Assembly: GCA_036399775.1 (NCBI GenBank) | Contig: DASWMJ010000018.1 | Location: 1 to 64,000 of the forward strand | Direction of reading: 5' to 3' | Length of the DNA: 64,000 nucleotides | Origin: JADMIH01 sp036399775 | GTDB taxonomy: Bacteria; Chloroflexota; Chloroflexia; QHBQ01; JADMIH01 | The notes under the pieces: model-generated | Told to the model about the DNA's origin: nothing | Databases searched by the model: none | Seen by the model: only the letters and a program-made list of their open reading frames with translations | Position numbers and translations under genes: made by a program | Part shown: positions 35,218 through 46,000 of the stretch, piece by piece | Layout: each line of letters begins with the position of its first letter | Position numbering within the stretch: position 1 is the first letter of the stretch

Positions 35218-37341
35218 ATGACAGACGCAATATCAGGCAGAGACCAGCTAATCGAGCTAATTTACGAGGCGGATGCGCACACGCAGCCCTCCTATATCTT
35301 CGAGACCGCCCCCGAAGCGTTAGTCTGGGCGCATGCTAATTCGCTCCTCGATGACCCGGAAGAGGGATATTTAGTGGGCCCTACACTCCTGGAAGGCATT
35401 GGAATAGCATATCCTCGGCTGCAGAATAAAGCAGCAGCTGCAGATGTGCTGGCTCATGCTTTGAGTCCTACACAGGATATGCTCGTATTCCATGAGGCGC
35501 AGCGTGTAGTCCTTAGTCATGTTCTTGCCTGGGACCAAGAAGTGACGGACCGCTTCTACGACCTCTTTGAGAGCAGCTATCGCTACAATAGGGCGAATGC
35601 CAATGCCTTCATCAGGGAGACGGCCCTGGAAGGCACAGTCATGCTTCCGGTGCTCAGGGGCGACGAGGCAATGCTACATAGTGCCATCGGGTTGCTAATA
35701 AAAAAGTTCCCGGAACCTCCGTCCGACCCAGGCGATGCGGCCTCACTCACGGTCAAGGCTGTTAAGCTGCTTGGCCGTTGTTACGACAGGCTGCCCAGCA
35801 GTATAGCAATAGAGAAAAAGCTAAAGGAGGTAGAGCAGAAGCCAAATTGGTTGGCTGCCAACGAAGCGCGCTTTACCCTTGGTATCGTCCAACTATATAA
35901 TGCCTTTCGTTCTAACACACGCGATGATTTTATCTCTGCTCTGGCCGCTGCCCAGTCGTACTTTGAGAGAGCCGCGAAAGCAGCAGAGGGTCGTACAGAT
36001 GCAGAGTTGTTCGATGCCATAGCGCGATGTTATCTGCTTATGCTCCAATCAGGCTCCGCACATGAAATCTCTGAGGTAGCTCGTGAGGCTCAACAGATAC
36101 TCACCGAGCGTCTCCTGGCATTCGGTGGGGCCTCACGCGAAATTTTGCTGCCCACGGCAACCATGGAGGCCCGTTTGGTGCAGGTGGTAGTTCACCTCAG
36201 TCGCTGGGCTGAACAGCTAGAAAGTGCCCCGCAGCTTTCATACAGCTCTCCGCGTCTACAGGTACTGGCCCAGGCTTATGCGGTGGTACGCGAGGCACAG
36301 GCCGTAGAAGGTCTTCTGGGAGATGCTGGACATCTGACCGAGGATCTCGTGCTGCTACCCCAGGTGGGCGGCCGATTCTTTAGAAACCGAGAGATTCGGA
36401 CCTCTTTCAGTGAGGCTCTAGCTGATCCCGAATGGGTGGCAATAATGCCACCATACGAGGTGGATTTTTACAGGCTTGTTCTACAACACTTGGAGGGAAC
36501 CCCACCCCCAAAAGATGAGGCCGCCGCAGGCTTGAACGGGATCCTTGTGGCGGCCCAGTCGGAAAATCCCGCGCTTGCCGAACAGTTAGCAGCAATTCTA
36601 TCTAGTGAGAAATCAGATGCCCACAAACTTGAAGACCTAGCTTGGGCGTACTTTAATGCCACACGAATCTGGGAAACTCGCGCATGGTATTTGGACCGGC
36701 GTGCCGAAGAAATAGCGGACCGAATAACTAATGAACTGCTAGACAAGCTAAGTTGGGATAGACAGTCAGATAAATCGAATTACTTGGGTGATGCAGTGAA
36801 GATAGCTGCTCAATACCACTACAATCTGTTCATACTAGATGTAGCCAAAGCTATGCCTAATAGGAATGTTGCGTTCTTGTTCGCCACTGATAGCAAGATT
36901 TATGGCGGGAGGGGTGGGCTGGGCGAGCAAGCCGGCGAACAACATTTAGAAGGTGACTTCTACAACACTACCCGCAATTCAAACTGGGCGAATGTAATTG
37001 AACGCCAGGCAAGTAGTATAGCGCCTGGCAGAACGGATCTTGTTTTCCGTTTCCCCAACTCCATAATTTTCCCTATCGAGGTCAAAGCCGAAGGGAATGA
37101 CGTCAGCCCGGAAAATATCCATAACCGCTATGTTGCACAAGTCCAAGCTTATGGCATGCTCCGTGTCAGCTTCCTATTCGTGCTTGATACTACCCCAAAG
37201 TCCAAACACCTGCCTCTGAAGAATGTAGCCGACTACTGCTACATAGACCATGTAACTGTATCAGGCGAAATTGAGGTAAATTACGTGGCAGTGTTTGTCT
37301 TCCCGGCGAACCGATATTTGCCTAGTACCTTCTCTCCCTGA
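35218..37341 (+). CDS. large helical protein with C-terminal PD-(D/E)XK-like nuclease domain
   Basis: This 707-residue protein has a long helical N-terminal region (about 1-540, with TPR-like character) of no family I recognise. The C-terminal region (about 560-690) contains GRTDLVFRFPNS, IIFPIEVKAEG and YVAQVQAYGM. The D...E-x-K pattern on adjacent strands plus a following Q-x-Q-x-Y helix is that of PD-(D/E)XK nucleases. It could cut DNA when a helical sensor is engaged. It is co-transcribed with the XRE gene and converges, 51 bases apart, with the zinc-hook ABC ATPase gene, which suggests one functional locus. Nuclease activity is inferred. Confidence 0.65.
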   Translation: MTDAISGRDQLIELIYEADAHTQPSYIFETAPEALVWAHANSLLDDPEEGYLVGPTLLEGIGIAYPRLQNKAAAADVLAHALSPTQDMLVFHEAQRVVLSHVLAWDQEVTDRFYDLFESSYRYNRANANAFIRETALEGTVMLPVLRGDEAMLHSAIGLLIKKFPEPPSDPGDAASLTVKAVKLLGRCYDRLPSSIAIEKKLKEVEQKPNWLAANEARFTLGIVQLYNAFRSNTRDDFISALAAAQSYFERAAKAAEGRTDAELFDAIARCYLLMLQSGSAHEISEVAREAQQILTERLLAFGGASREILLPTATMEARLVQVVVHLSRWAEQLESAPQLSYSSPRLQVLAQAYAVVREAQAVEGLLGDAGHLTEDLVLLPQVGGRFFRNREIRTSFSEALADPEWVAIMPPYEVDFYRLVLQHLEGTPPPKDEAAAGLNGILVAAQSENPALAEQLAAILSSEKSDAHKLEDLAWAYFNATRIWETRAWYLDRRAEEIADRITNELLDKLSWDRQSDKSNYLGDAVKIAAQYHYNLFILDVAKAMPNRNVAFLFATDSKIYGGRGGLGEQAGEQHLEGDFYNTTRNSNWANVIERQASSIAPGRTDLVFRFPNSIIFPIEVKAEGNDVSPENIHNRYVAQVQAYGMLRVSFLFVLDTTPKSKHLPLKNVADYCYIDHVTVSGEIEVNYVAVFVFPANRYLPSTFSP

Positions 37342-37392
37342 ATTCGGGCACTACTCTGGCCAATCTGCTGAAAATAGATCTTCAGACTAGAC

Positions 37393-39483
37393 CTAGAACA
37401 TAAACTCGCTATTACCCTTTCTTTCGAGGCTCTCTGTGAGGCAGACTTGCTCCAGTTCTTCCCTGGTGCTAGCTATTAGTATTTGCACCTGGTCTCCCAA
37501 CTGCTCTTTGATCTCCTTGAAGCCTAACAGAATATCTCCAAATCGTACTGCGTCTATTTCAGCGCCACCAGGGGCATCCACTATCAGCAAGCCCGGGTGT
37601 CGTCCTATTCCATCAGAGACTCGTAACACGAGCATCGCCAGATGGAACGCTATCTTGAGACGCAATCTCTCGCTTAACTCCATCTTCTCGAAGCGCCTAT
37701 TCCTTTCATCCTGGTTAATATAAAGGTTGAATTGTGCGTTCAGGCCTACCTGATCGACACCTGACAACCCAAAGGAGAGAGTTAGAGAGGTCGTGAGGGC
37801 ATCCAGTCTATTTAATACTTGCCGGTTACGTGCAGCCACACTACCTCTCAATTGATCAAGCGTCGCGCTTAGAATTGCCTCTTCAACCTCCAAACTTTGT
37901 AGCTTTTCCCTGGCCCTTTGGGTGGTGTGTTCCTGTAGGTTTTCTATCTGCCCCTTCAAGAAGCCTTGCCTGTTGAGCAGTTCACGGATTTCAGCATCAT
38001 AGCCCGCACGTTCTTGCCGGGGTAAGTCTTTCAGCTCGGCTCGTAGGGTCGCTAGCTGTGCTTCTGCCGCGCTTCGGTCTTTACCCACATTCCTTATGTC
38101 TTGCTTCAGCGTTCGCATATCTGCCGTCAGCTTGGCTTCGCGCTCTCTTTCCGTTTTCAGCAGAGCTTCCAGTTGATAAGTGCGATTGCTAACTTGTAGC
38201 TCATTTTTGCAGACATGGCAGTGGCCGCTGCGTATCTCTACGACTGCAGGCACTAAAGCAATAGCTTGCTCACAGTGAGGACAGCGTTCCACATTTATTC
38301 CACTCAAGAAAACCCCAAACTGCTTGGCTTCCTCCAATTGTATGCAGGACCTCTGGGCATCGCTCACGTCTTGCCGCAGCAATCGTTCTTCTTCCAGCAG
38401 CACCTGCTCCGCTTCCGTAAGCTCGACTACTCTGCCCATCGCCGTAGCGATTTGCTCACGCACGACAGACACATAGTTGGCATCCACAAACACCGATTGA
38501 CCGGCATCATGTCGCCTTATCCGCGCACTTACCTGGTCCTCTTCGATTTGTAGCCGCTGAAGCCGTTCGTGAACACCCTCGGCATTTACCTCCAGCCTTC
38601 TTTTCTCAAACGCCGTGCGTGAGTTAGCTGAAGCTAGTTCTCCTTGCAGCTTTGCTATGGCTTCTTCCATACCGAGACCCAGGTAAGTGCTAAGGGTACT
38701 CTCGTGGTAAGCGGTTAGATAAGCTGATGAGGGGAAAAGGAAATCGCCGTAATCGTCGGCTGTAAGCACTAATGCCTGGGAGAATGTGTTCCAAGAGATA
38801 ACCGACCGACTCACATCGAAAGCATTCTTTTTCTGCTGTACCCAATCGAGGGGGTCGAAACCCAGTCTTGTACCAAAGAATCGGGCAATCTCGTCCTTCA
38901 TAGCGGGCGAGTCTACAAACTCGCCTACGGTGCGGAGGCTTTCTGAACCTTCGGCTACGATATCAAGAGTGTTCTCGTATATCTGGCCGAACACCTTTGG
39001 CTTGCCTGTGCGAACAAAGTACCTGATAGTGTACACAGCTTGATCTATCGATAATTCGAGCGCCACTTCGTCTATCCACTCCTGTACATTCCCTTTCAAA
39101 CCGGGACTTACCCCCGTAAGCGCCCACGAAATGCATTTCAGGATCGTGGACTTCCCTGTGTTACTGCCGCTTATCCATCCATTGAGTCCTGGTTTTAACA
39201 CCCTGTCATAGACGAATACTCCGGACTGATCTGCCTCACTGCGCCGTTTGTTGCCGCGTATCACTACGCGGCGAAGCAACAATCGTTTGGCCGGACCCGC
39301 GACGGTATCAGATCTCATACGTTCGGCGACATGATAATTACTCAAGACCTGTCGGACCAGTGCCTCATCGATACCGAGCTTAGCTTGCTTGGGCTTGGAC
39401 ACAATTTGAGCGAGAGTATCTGCTACCAGCCGATCATAGCTTATCTGGCCAGATACTACTTCAGCGCCCTTATTTATTGTCAT
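37393..39483 (-). CDS. SMC/Rad50-like ABC ATPase with zinc motif (ABC-3C / LmuB-like)
   Basis: This 696-residue protein has an N-terminal ABC half with P-loop SGSNTGKST (about residues 110-118). Long coiled coils follow (about 260-380 and 430-540). Between them is a zinc motif C-P-H-C (about 399-402) and C-H-V-C (about 422-425), and the C-terminal half has Walker B LLIVDAPGGAEID (about 640). The wording after the P-loop and around Walker B recalls DUF3732-type ATPases of ABC three-component systems and LmuB of Lamassu. Such ATPases sense aberrant DNA ends or phage replication and license a nuclease. Its ATG overlaps the stop of the upstream gene (ATGA), so the two are translationally coupled. 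Confidence 0.75.
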   Translation of the reverse strand: MTINKGAEVVSGQISYDRLVADTLAQIVSKPKQAKLGIDEALVRQVLSNYHVAERMRSDTVAGPAKRLLLRRVVIRGNKRRSEADQSGVFVYDRVLKPGLNGWISGSNTGKSTILKCISWALTGVSPGLKGNVQEWIDEVALELSIDQAVYTIRYFVRTGKPKVFGQIYENTLDIVAEGSESLRTVGEFVDSPAMKDEIARFFGTRLGFDPLDWVQQKKNAFDVSRSVISWNTFSQALVLTADDYGDFLFPSSAYLTAYHESTLSTYLGLGMEEAIAKLQGELASANSRTAFEKRRLEVNAEGVHERLQRLQIEEDQVSARIRRHDAGQSVFVDANYVSVVREQIATAMGRVVELTEAEQVLLEEERLLRQDVSDAQRSCIQLEEAKQFGVFLSGINVERCPHCEQAIALVPAVVEIRSGHCHVCKNELQVSNRTYQLEALLKTEREREAKLTADMRTLKQDIRNVGKDRSAAEAQLATLRAELKDLPRQERAGYDAEIRELLNRQGFLKGQIENLQEHTTQRAREKLQSLEVEEAILSATLDQLRGSVAARNRQVLNRLDALTTSLTLSFGLSGVDQVGLNAQFNLYINQDERNRRFEKMELSERLRLKIAFHLAMLVLRVSDGIGRHPGLLIVDAPGGAEIDAVRFGDILLGFKEIKEQLGDQVQILIASTREELEQVCLTESLERKGNSEFMF

Positions 39484-40130
39484 AATGGTTCTCCATAAAG
39501 CTGCTGAAAGCGAGCGCGCACAGCGCTTTCTATCCTTGGGATTGTGCTCAACACAGAGGTATTTCTATAAGCCGGCTCGACATATTGCAGCTCTCGCAAG
39601 TCCTCGCCCCCCAAATCGCCATAGAACGAGTTGATCAGCCTACACCGTTCGGCATACCAAATGCTTAAAGGGCACTGAGCCAATATGCTCTCTATGGCGT
39701 CGCAGCCTTTTTGCGTAAGCCGGTACTCGGTGCGCCTGCCACCTTCCATCGCTCTGTGGTATGCCAGCCATCTGCTGCTCAAAAAGCTCAACACAGTATC
39801 GAGTGGTTCGTACGCTCCATGAATGTAACGCCTCATAGGAACGCATCGCAATTGAGGTTCCCGATTGAAGAAAATGCGGCGAACTATGTCCTTTATCTCG
39901 TCCCGCCGATGCACGAGTTCGCCACCTTGTCTACAACCGTGCATCAGGGCCATGGCAAAATGATCAGGATAACGAAGCCAGAAATCGACTTTCTGTAACT
40001 TCAATTGCGAGCTAATTGCATGGGTGTAGTAATCCTCGGTGAGGAAAGTAAGCTGTTTATTCGGCTCTCCGCAGAAGCGCAAAATGCTTAAGACGCGGAC
40101 AACTTCTGTTTCAATCGATAGGCGAGGCAT
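39480..40130 (-). CDS. winged-helix accessory protein (ABC-3C middle-component-like)
   Basis: This protein of about 216 residues contains a winged-helix-like segment (about 120-170: LSFLSSRWLAYHRAMEGGRR, then TEYRLTQKGCDAIESI). The start is placed at the ATG at 40130, which has AGGGA nine bases before it; a TTG two codons earlier is possible. It overlaps the ABC ATPase gene by 4 bases. A small wHTH protein coupled to a DUF3732-like ATPase matches the 'middle component' of ABC three-component systems. The assignment rests on size, fold hint and gene order. Confidence 0.6.
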   Translation of the reverse strand: MPRLSIETEVVRVLSILRFCGEPNKQLTFLTEDYYTHAISSQLKLQKVDFWLRYPDHFAMALMHGCRQGGELVHRRDEIKDIVRRIFFNREPQLRCVPMRRYIHGAYEPLDTVLSFLSSRWLAYHRAMEGGRRTEYRLTQKGCDAIESILAQCPLSIWYAERCRLINSFYGDLGGEDLRELQYVEPAYRNTSVLSTIPRIESAVRARFQQLYGEPL

Positions 40131-40743
40131 AACCAAAAGTCCCTAGACTACAAAAACGCATAGCAAACCGTGTGGATTATGCATAACAGTCATCGCGACC
40201 GTCCACTTGCATTTTATCATGTTTGTATTTCGTATACAGGGTGTTGAAAACGTATTACTTTATAAGCATAAAGCTCAAAAGAGTTAACACGGGGAGTAGA
40301 TTGGGACATGCTCTCCGCTGAGTTCAGGTCGTGCTCAGAGATGGAGGCTGCAATACGGGCATATGACTTCTACAGGTAGCCCAATGAGCCCGTGCTCTAT
40401 AGGATACGGCTACCAACAAGGTACGGGCGCTGCGGCGTTCGGTAGGCTTGGCTGCTATAACTTGCTCGACGTATATCGTGATAGCTTGCCATGAGCACGT
40501 CCTCTTATTCTTTAGGGTTGTGCAGCACTAGGGTAAGGTCCCTAAGCGGGAGGAGCGGTTTCAGTCTTTTCTGCAGGACCTGACGCTCAAATACAGCTAT
40601 GAGTTTGCCATGATTGGCCTCTACAAACACCGCCTCCAGTATCCCGTACGCAACCCATTGCAATAGTCCGACGATTAACCCCTAATATCTTGGCAGCAAT
40701 TCTTGCAGCCTGCTTTCAATATGATGCCAGTTCTCTACATAGG
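40131..40743. other. 0.6-kb non-coding stretch
   Basis: No gene could be supported. Several broken frames between 40290 and 40640 (with stops every 20-40 codons) look like decayed coding sequence, but I could not name a family. The promoter of the accessory/ABC operon should lie near 40150-40260, which is AT-rich. Confidence 0.35.
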
Positions 40744-41076
40744 CTACAGCCGCTCACCCATATCAACAGTTATGAGCAGCGTCTCCCCAGGAACGATGGG
40801 CAGCTCTACACGCCGTACACGCCCTTTCGGTTCTTTGAGTGGCCACATCTCGTCTCGGGTGATACCCAGCGCCTCCATTAGAATTTCTAGCTCAGGGACG
40901 CTAATAGCGGTCTCTCCGTTTTCAATGGAGGAGTAGCTCTGTCTTCGCATTCCCAGCAGTGTGCCCAAATGCTCCATGGTCAAGCCCCGAAGCTTGCGGT
41001 GCTCACGTAAGAGCGCACCGATCTCTTTTTGCCTGGCTTCAATACGGCGTCGTCGATCTGCCTTCTGAATATCCAT
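40744..41076 (-). CDS. small XRE regulator with beta-type tail (paralogue A)
   Basis: This 110-residue protein has a helix-turn-helix at about residues 18-72 (IGALLREHRKLRGLTMEHLG, then SYSSIENGETAISVPELEIL). A short C-terminal tail reads VRRVELPIVPGETLLITVDM. Two further proteins of the same plan occur at 52189 and 53819. The start chosen begins MDIQKADRRRR; a frame extension upstream exists but is unlike protein. It is divergent from the SLH protein gene and may control it or itself. Confidence 0.75.
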   Translation of the reverse strand: MDIQKADRRRRIEARQKEIGALLREHRKLRGLTMEHLGTLLGMRRQSYSSIENGETAISVPELEILMEALGITRDEMWPLKEPKGRVRRVELPIVPGETLLITVDMGERL

Positions 41077-41192
41077 TGATAGCCTACCCACAGCCCCTCT
41101 CGTAGCAAACCTATATGCCCCATACCAACAAAACACTGTGTCGGTGTACCCAGTATATGAACTGGATTGTACGGATTGGGGCATGGTTACTC

Positions 41193-41222
41193 TTGTAAAT
41201 GGGCCTTGTTATATGCTACAAT
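41193..41222 (+). promoter_or_regulatory. extended -10 promoter for the SLH gene
   Basis: TTGTAA (41193-41198), an 18-base spacer, then TGC-TACAAT (TACAAT at 41217-41222). Both boxes and the extended TGN motif are good. It predicts a leader of about 105 bases containing the hairpin at 41257-41288. Confidence 0.6.
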
Positions 41223-41256
41223 GGTCCTGCCTAACTGCTCGTATTCTATCCACCAC

Positions 41257-41288
41257 GAACCGGGAGGAGCGTAAAGCCCTCCCGGTTC
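41257..41288 (+). terminator. leader hairpin before the SLH gene
   Basis: GAACCGGGAGG (41257-41267) pairs perfectly with CCTCCCGGTTC (41278-41288) around a 10-base loop. It is followed by no T-run, so it is either a weak terminator/attenuator or a stabilising 5' structure in the SLH mRNA leader. Confidence 0.5.
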
Positions 41289-41334
41289 TCGCATCCACGT
41301 AGAGGCGAATCGCTAGTGAAGGGGATACCCGAAA

Positions 41335-42828
41335 ATGGACAAGCACATCACACCTAACGTAAAGTACGGAAAGCTGACAGCACTCAGCATACTGGCAGTG
41401 CTGCTGTTTGCGGTCTTTTTGGGCACCTGGCTAGTATCGGCCGCGGATAACAAGATCAAGTCAGCTTCTGCCTCTCCCCAGGCATGTAACGCACTCGACG
41501 TGCTGATGCTGCATGGTACATACCCTAACACTAGCCTCTCGGGCAAGATAGCAGCGCGGCCCGGTGTCGCTACCGTAGATAACTTTGATACCTACGCTGG
41601 CACACCCACCCTGGCCCAGATGCAGCCCTATGATATGGTAGTGATAGCGGGGTCGGGGTGGTTCTCGGATAGAGTAGGCCTTGGCAACGTGCTTGCCGAT
41701 TATGTAGACGGCGGTGGTGTGGTTGTTCACTCCGCTTTTGAGAACGTTACCTTCTCCTACTTGCAGGGGCGCTGGCTCTCCGGTAACTACAGCCCACTCG
41801 TCGAGAACGTCCAAGGGTTTACGCAGCCCGACTACCTGGGTGTGTACAGCACTACTCACCCTCTCATGCAGGGTGTGGGCGAACTGCTGGCGGAGAACAA
41901 AGTGCAGGCGACCCTCTCCTCCGGCAGCGTAGAGGTTGCTCGCTACCACACCAACAGCACTCTCACTATGATAGCTTACAAGGGACGCGTGGTCGCCCTC
42001 AACGCTTTTCTCTCGCGTAACGAGGCTATGGCCGGGTGGTCCGGGGACTGGGGCACGGTGGCCGTAAACGCGGCCAACTGGATATATAACTGCCCGCCCC
42101 CTCCCACGCCAGGTACACCCATACCTACCTCTACAGCCACGCCCACGGTTACGGGCACTCCTCCTACCGCTACGGCCACCCCGGTGCCTACGTGCGGCAT
42201 CTCATACAGTGACGTGCCCCAGGGCAGCCCTTTCTACGTATATATCACCTGCCTTGCCTGTGAGGGTGCGGTCGGAGGCTACTCTGACGGCACGTTCCGC
42301 CCCGGCAACAACGTGACACGTGGTCAGCTCTCGAAGATCGTAGCGAGCGCGGCAGGGTTTACCGAGCCGCCAGAAGGGCAGACTTATACGGACGTCGAAA
42401 TCGGCTCGACCTTCTACCCATACGTGCAGCGCCTGTCAGTGCGAGGTATCATCTCCGGTTATGAATGTGGCACGGCAGGGGAGCCGTGCGACGCAGAGAA
42501 TCGTCCATACTTCCGCACGAACGCTAACGCCACACGCGGCCAGATCTCTAAGATCATCTCGAACGCGGCTGGCTACTCCGAAGACCCGGGCACTCAGATT
42601 TTCGCCGATGTGAACGTGAACTCGACCTTCTACTTATACGTGCAGCGCCTGTCGATGCGAGGCATCATCTCCGGTTACGAGTGCGGCACGGCGGGGGAGC
42701 CGTGCGATACAGAGAATCGTCCATACTTCCGCCCCGGTAGTAACGCCACGCGGGGGCAGACTTCAAAGATTGTGGGTAATGTCTTCTACTCTGAGTGCAC
42801 GGCAGGCGATGTATCTCCTGAGAGGTAA
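41335..42828 (+). CDS. S-layer-homology (SLH) surface protein with ThuA/GATase-like domain
   Basis: This 497-residue protein has an N-terminal membrane anchor or signal (about residues 13-37). A GATase1/ThuA-like domain follows (about 55-255: LDVLMLHGTYP, then YDMVVIAGSGWF, then TTHPLMQGVGE). Next is a Thr/Pro-rich linker (about 258-290) and three SLH repeats (about 296-495, with GGYSDGTFRPGNNVTRGQLS as the clearest). Two SLH repeats share near-identical sequence (GIISGYECGTAGEPCD), a recent internal duplication. SLH domains hold proteins to the cell envelope. The role of the head domain is unknown. Confidence 0.82.
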   Translation: MDKHITPNVKYGKLTALSILAVLLFAVFLGTWLVSAADNKIKSASASPQACNALDVLMLHGTYPNTSLSGKIAARPGVATVDNFDTYAGTPTLAQMQPYDMVVIAGSGWFSDRVGLGNVLADYVDGGGVVVHSAFENVTFSYLQGRWLSGNYSPLVENVQGFTQPDYLGVYSTTHPLMQGVGELLAENKVQATLSSGSVEVARYHTNSTLTMIAYKGRVVALNAFLSRNEAMAGWSGDWGTVAVNAANWIYNCPPPPTPGTPIPTSTATPTVTGTPPTATATPVPTCGISYSDVPQGSPFYVYITCLACEGAVGGYSDGTFRPGNNVTRGQLSKIVASAAGFTEPPEGQTYTDVEIGSTFYPYVQRLSVRGIISGYECGTAGEPCDAENRPYFRTNANATRGQISKIISNAAGYSEDPGTQIFADVNVNSTFYLYVQRLSMRGIISGYECGTAGEPCDTENRPYFRPGSNATRGQTSKIVGNVFYSECTAGDVSPER

Positions 42829-42857
42829 CATCGTGACAATGTGAGGGTAACTTCGCC

Positions 42858-42983
42858 TGGACCGCTCGTTATCGTCAGCTGGCGCGTGACTATGAACGCT
42901 TGCCTGAAACGTTAGTAGGGCTTCATTTTTTCGCTGCCCTCGGTATCTTGATGGTTGCTCGACTGTTTGCCCAATGTTCATAA
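42858..42983 (+). mobile_element. IS5-type transposase C-terminal remnant
   Basis: The frame reads WTARYRQLARDYERLPETLV, then GLHFFAALGILMVARL and a stop. It is closely similar to the end of the minus-strand fragment at 51514-51870 (W-T-T-R-F-R-R-L-S-R-D-Y-E-R-L-P). The rest of the element is gone. Confidence 0.8.
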
Positions 42984-43029
42984 CATGCTATAGCAGACCT
43001 TTTCAGTGGTTGCAAGAGAGCCGTAAAAC

Positions 43030-46000
43030 TTATGCTGAGGAATACTCCGTAATACCAAAGTGGAAGTAGTTTTTGAGGGCAAGGTATGCCCACTCAAACT
43101 TGGCGGCTGGATCAATTTCGGCATAAACAAGATTCTGGGCTGCCGCCAAACGCACTTTAACTTCCTCAGCAGATTGCAGGATAGAACCTGACCTCACAGA
43201 GGCGGCGACGGTTTCCAAGAACATTTCTGCTAATGTTGGCGCACCTTCACCCTTTGTATCATCTTCATTGCTATCATTGGTAACCAATCGCCTCAATCCC
43301 TCCAGCTCAGCCTCAATCTGACCATACCACTCAACCAATAGATTGCGGACGTCAACATGAAATGGCTCGAACTTTTGCTCAGGCTCGAACCTGGTAAAAT
43401 ACTCAACTTGGGCCATATAATCCGGTACACCGATCAGCTCATCGAGAGGTAAGTCGGTAAAACGCTTAATATCCTCACCACCCTTACGTTCCTGGCGAAC
43501 ATCCTCGCGTAGCTCAGAGATACGCATGGACAGCGTCACCAGTCCGTTGTACACGATTTTCAAGCTCTGCAGGTATTGTGAGTCCTCTGCAATAGGGATG
43601 CCCAGGTGAGTGCTGTACTGTTCTACAAGGTCATGACGAGCCATGCACAAGCCCAGGAAAGAATTAGGATCAGCGTGTTCAACGACGCGCCACTGGCTGA
43701 TTTGGCTATAGCTGAAAGTTCTTATTACGGGCCAGACGATAGCCTCCCCATCGGTTATTACTATGGCGAAGCCTTGTAGATACTCAAAACGCTCGGCGAA
43801 AATACGCCTGAATATAGAGCCTCCCTTTGTGAGCATGTCCGTAAGGTTAGAGACCTCGAATATTATCGGTAGCGTCTCCTCGTCCATACCTAACGTATCT
43901 TCTTTCACGACAGCCGGGCCGAATGTTACATTTAGGCCTTCAGATCTCAGGTCCGCCTCGATTTGCCTCAGTTGAGCGGCCCTTAGGCGTTCGTAGTGAT
44001 GCTCAGCCAGGGCAACAAAGCAATCGAGCAAGGTCAGGACGCTCAATTGTTCGATATACTGACTGATATTGTCACGACTCAGGCGAGCAGTCCTTAGTGC
44101 ATCACTTAATTGGGCAAACATGCCTATGGTCGGCAGCGCGCTGGCCACTTCATCAACTATGACTTGTGCAAGTCTCGTAGGCGGGCTTACTGCACCTGCA
44201 CTCATTTCCTGGCGCATAGTAACGAGCCGATTGGTGAGCAGTTGAATTCTAGATAATAGAGTATCCGCTTCGGCCCATAGACCCTTATAACCATTTTCAA
44301 ACACGTATCTCACGGCTTTGTATATGCTTTCCATAAGCCGTAACTCTGCTGCGGACAAGCTCTCATGCTCTGCCTGCCTGAGCAGAAGGTTCTTGCGTTC
44401 GCTTTGAAACTTACGCACCTCACTGAGGGCTGAGGCTAGGTTCGCCTTTAGCTTGCTGAGGTCTGACTTTTCGCCCGTAACTAGGAATGCTTGTAGAAAG
44501 GCTCCACACCTATCTATGGCAGAGGTATAGTTGCGGAAATAGCCGTCAGCATCGGCGTCTTTATCTGGCTCACGGTAATACTGGCCGCTCAGTAGTTGCA
44601 TTTGCAGACTATCTACAGATTTGATATCGCTATATACCCTCGCAGCATGTTCCGGATTTGCAATGGCCCCGTGCTGGTCGGGGGGCCAGAAAAGCATCCG
44701 ACTTTGGGTCTGGAGTTGTCTCGCCTTGGTGACGTAGCTTGCTACGCGAGCCATATACGACGCGGACAACCTGGGATTGGGTAAGCGAGTACCCTCCAAC
44801 AGCTTCGCTAGATTGCTCAGACTATCAAGGTATAATTCTCTCAACTCATCTTGCTGTTGCAGATAGCCAAACCACGTTTTGACTGTATACTGAGCCGCAA
44901 GCGCGCGTGTCCAGATTCGGGTCTTTTCGACATCCTCGAGCGGAGTCAGGTTCTCAACTGGCATGTCCTTATGGGTAGGATCATGTATACCCATCTTGTA
45001 AGGCGCCCCCGTCGCAAAAAGACCGTTCATTTTTATGCGGCTTGCGGTAGGAAACATGCGCATTGCCGTCTCGGCTAGAAAGATCGTTTTGCTGTGAGGA
45101 GTGGCATTAGAGCCTAGCTCAGGCACCTCGCCCTCTGCGTAGAATCGGACATGAACCACATCCCCTTCCTCGGGCAAGCTACTCAAGTCAATCTGTGTGA
45201 TTAATGGATAGGTAGCTATAAGCTTCTCGATCAAAAATTGCTGCCCACCAAGCGTATCTAGTAGCCTGCGGTACGCGGCCTCACTGCTGCGCCACACGTG
45301 GAATAACACCGAAGCTGCCCGCTGGCCGGACATTTCTGTGCGTACGAGCGTAGCGAGATAATCAATATCTGCCGAATCTACTATCTTCCGAGCCATATCT
45401 GCGTCTACCGTATTGAGCCAGTTCAGGAGGTAAACAATCTTGGCCGTGTCCGGCTCGCTATTTATCGTCGCTGCCAGGGCATTGATGTCGAGATAAGGGG
45501 CTATGAGTCTCTCGAAGCGGTCAGAGCTTCGTGCAGGGGCACCAGTGAGAGCAGCACGGAATTGAACCCTGAAAAGCGTGCTATTAAGAGAACTCATTAA
45601 GGCAGGTACAGCAGGAGCGAGCGCAACCCCGAGTATGCTGATTTCATTAGGGTTGATGCCATGGAGATCAGCGTGGATCTTCACCTTTTGGGCGTGATGC
45701 CATTCACTCGCTATAAACAAGCGTCGGAGAATATCTGCAATAATTGCAGGTTTTCCGTCTCGACTAAGACGTAGTCCCACGGCTTCACTGATCCCGGTGA
45801 AGGCATCGGGCCTGTCTTTGCATACGCTCTCTAAGATCGGGGCAAGTTCCTCGAGGGGTAACTGCTCTACCAGAAGCCGGAGAGTATCTCGTAAAGCAGG
45901 CGGTGGGAATTCATGGGTGATATCGCGCAGGAATTGTGAACGAACTTCGTGGAGACCAAGGTAGTAATCTTGCTCTTTTATGATGAGGTGTTCGTTTGCT

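Noticed and set aside
14496..43035. Shared 13-base word GTAAAACTTATGC at 14496 and 43023
   Set aside because: Considered as a recombination site, but the flanks differ fully and such matches are expected by chance.
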